Source of the DNA: Candidatus Woesearchaeota archaeon
GTDB lineage: Archaea > Nanobdellota > Nanobdellia > Woesearchaeales > 21-14-0-10-32-9
DNA length: 12,457 nucleotides
Assembly: GCA_003560545.1 (NCBI GenBank)
Contig: PWLK01000088.1
Location: 1-12,457 of the forward strand
Direction of reading: 5' to 3'
The translations under genes were made by a program, and so were the position numbers. Positions 11,402 through 12,457 of the stretch are shown piece by piece. Numbering within the stretch: the first letter of the stretch is position 1; every line of letters begins with the position of its first letter. The notes under the pieces were generated by a model. That model was not told the DNA's origin. It did not search any database and saw only the letters and a program-made list of their open reading frames with translations.

Positions 11402-12457
11402 TGTTAAAAGGAAAAAACAGGAAAGCGCAATTCATGGAGATAGACGCCATTCTCGCAGTGGTAGTGCTCGTAGCAGGCTTGCTGCTCATAAAAAACTTGT
11501 ACATCCACCCCTTGGAAAATCCTCAGGTAGACAAATACGCGTACGACATGGTGAACATACTGAACACGCGGACAATGGGAAGCCTCGACCAAAGTTTTCT
11601 TGCCCAATTGGAAATCCAAGGAATAAGCTTCAACGAAAACGAACCAATATCAAGGCAACTCGCAATACTAGTAATAGAAGGACATGAAGAACTGGCAAGG
11701 GAACTAGCAGAAGAAGCAATGGACGGCCTAATACCAAGTGACTTCGGATACAAACTATCATTTATAAACGGAACACAAGAAGAAGAACTGTCCAGCCAAG
11801 GCTTAGATGGCGAAAGGAAAATCGTCTCATCATCCAGGGTGCTGTTAACAGGCCTGCAACGAGAACGCCCAGTCGCAGGATACACAGGCTCTATAAGAAT
11901 AGCAGACGCCACGGAGGAAAGATCATCCTATTATTACTTCGGCGGATTCATAGGACAGGGGAATATAACTGTAAACTTAGACTTGCCCTCAAACCTAGGC
12001 CCAGAAGATTTTACAGAAGTATACCTTGAAGGAGGATTCCAAAAAAACTTTGACTTCTACCTAAACAGATATCAATGTGCATACGAAGAATATGACGAAC
12101 ACACGCATTCAGATGACGAACCTATACTAATAAAACAAATAGCTTTTGACGAAGACTGCGTGGAACACGCGCAACCAGGAACTAACGAGATCGAAATAAA
12201 ATTCACTGAAGGAGAACTAAAAGACCACTACATCAGCGGGGGCTTCGCAAGAATATCATACATCACAGAAACCTCCTACCCCCAACCAAGCACGATAAGA
12301 AAACACTTGCCAGGAATAAAAGGAGCGTTCAACCTCTACGACTCGTTCTACGTACCAGGAAAACTAGAAGATGTAGAAGTAAAACTCAACTACAGGATGG
12401 ACTACGGCGATGTAAACACATCTATATTCTTCTCAATAGCAAACGAAACAATACACC
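11401..12457 (+). CDS. Large pilin-like protein, partial at window end (gene 4 of 4)
   Basis: Open to the edge, 352 codons seen, C-terminus missing. Start is ATG 11401 (or in-frame ATG 11398), overlapping the previous stop. The N-terminus MLKGKNRKAQFMEIDAILA (1-19) resembles the prepilin signals before it, but has Ala instead of Gly before Gln10 and Glu at +4 rather than +5; the hydrophobic helix (16-31) follows. Residues 40-170 are helical and acidic; from about 178 the protein becomes beta-rich (FGGFIGQGNITVNLDLP and on, 180-196), with two cysteines (226, 254) and several sequons, including NGT, NIT, NTS and NET. Its size next to three small pilin-like proteins is like GspK in bacterial type II pseudopilin sets. 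Whether the atypical signal is cleaved is open. Confidence 0.8.
   Translation, partial: MLKGKNRKAQFMEIDAILAVVVLVAGLLLIKNLYIHPLENPQVDKYAYDMVNILNTRTMGSLDQSFLAQLEIQGISFNENEPISRQLAILVIEGHEELARELAEEAMDGLIPSDFGYKLSFINGTQEEELSSQGLDGERKIVSSSRVLLTGLQRERPVAGYTGSIRIADATEERSSYYYFGGFIGQGNITVNLDLPSNLGPEDFTEVYLEGGFQKNFDFYLNRYQCAYEEYDEHTHSDDEPILIKQIAFDEDCVEHAQPGTNEIEIKFTEGELKDHYISGGFARISYITETSYPQPSTIRKHLPGIKGAFNLYDSFYVPGKLEDVEVKLNYRMDYGDVNTSIFFSIANETIH

Noticed and set aside
11295..11912. Minus-strand open frames antisense to the pilin genes
   Set aside because: Serine- and Ser/Ile-rich composition typical of antisense reading; the plus-strand frame is open from 11401 to the window end and continues the operon.

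Overview
The window looks like archaeal DNA, probably from a DPANN-type lineage (Woesearchaeota/Pacearchaeota-like; this placement is inference). Direct signs are: TATA boxes about 26 nt ahead of start codons with no leader (4060, 8204, 8872); an archaeal-type RNase HII; a tRNA-Ser gene with no encoded CCA and a T-tract behind it; and class III (type IV pilin) signal peptides of the K-G-Q type. Genes are short, AT-rich and tightly packed, often with overlapping stop and start codons.

Layout. (1) 62-3957, minus strand: a seven-gene operon read from one promoter at about 4016. In transcription order it encodes a Cys-rich membrane-anchored protein, a small single-pass protein, a DUF411 metal-binding-type protein, a membrane protein with an HCPLC motif, a soluble helical protein, a membrane protein with a CC motif and an exported C-terminal domain, and a rhodanese lipoprotein. 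Nearly all carry paired or clustered cysteines, and the first two share the same C-terminal Met-Val-Gly-Gly-Cys tail. I read it as an extracytoplasmic thiol/metal-handling system without an established description; this is the main item of interest. (2) 4024-4090: a divergent promoter region with a perfect 14-nt palindrome. (3) 4091-5106, plus: two overlapping genes for paralogous proteins of unknown function. (4) 5107-5291: tRNA-Ser(UGA) behind a structured leader. (5) 5332-7137, plus: a squalene/phytoene synthase-family enzyme and a ZIP-like membrane protein, with third-codon-position use unlike the rest of the window. (6) 7188-9846: a small nuclease-fold protein preceded by a 5'-end hairpin, then on the minus strand RNase HII (with an unusual Glu at the first catalytic position), an unknown helical protein, and tRNA-dihydrouridine synthase. 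(7) 10019-12457, plus: a four-gene pilin-like operon, the last gene running off the window.

How the parts fit. The minus-strand operon and the pilin operon are the two multi-gene systems. In the first, translational coupling is very tight, and the codons for the shared Gly-Gly-Cys tails also form the Shine-Dalgarno of the next gene. In the second, four proteins with N-terminal prepilin-type helices of increasing size probably form a filament or its tip. The middle of the window is mostly separate housekeeping genes (tRNA, Dus, RNase HII). There is no stretch over 300 bases without a gene, and I saw no CRISPR array, insertion sequence or phage gene.
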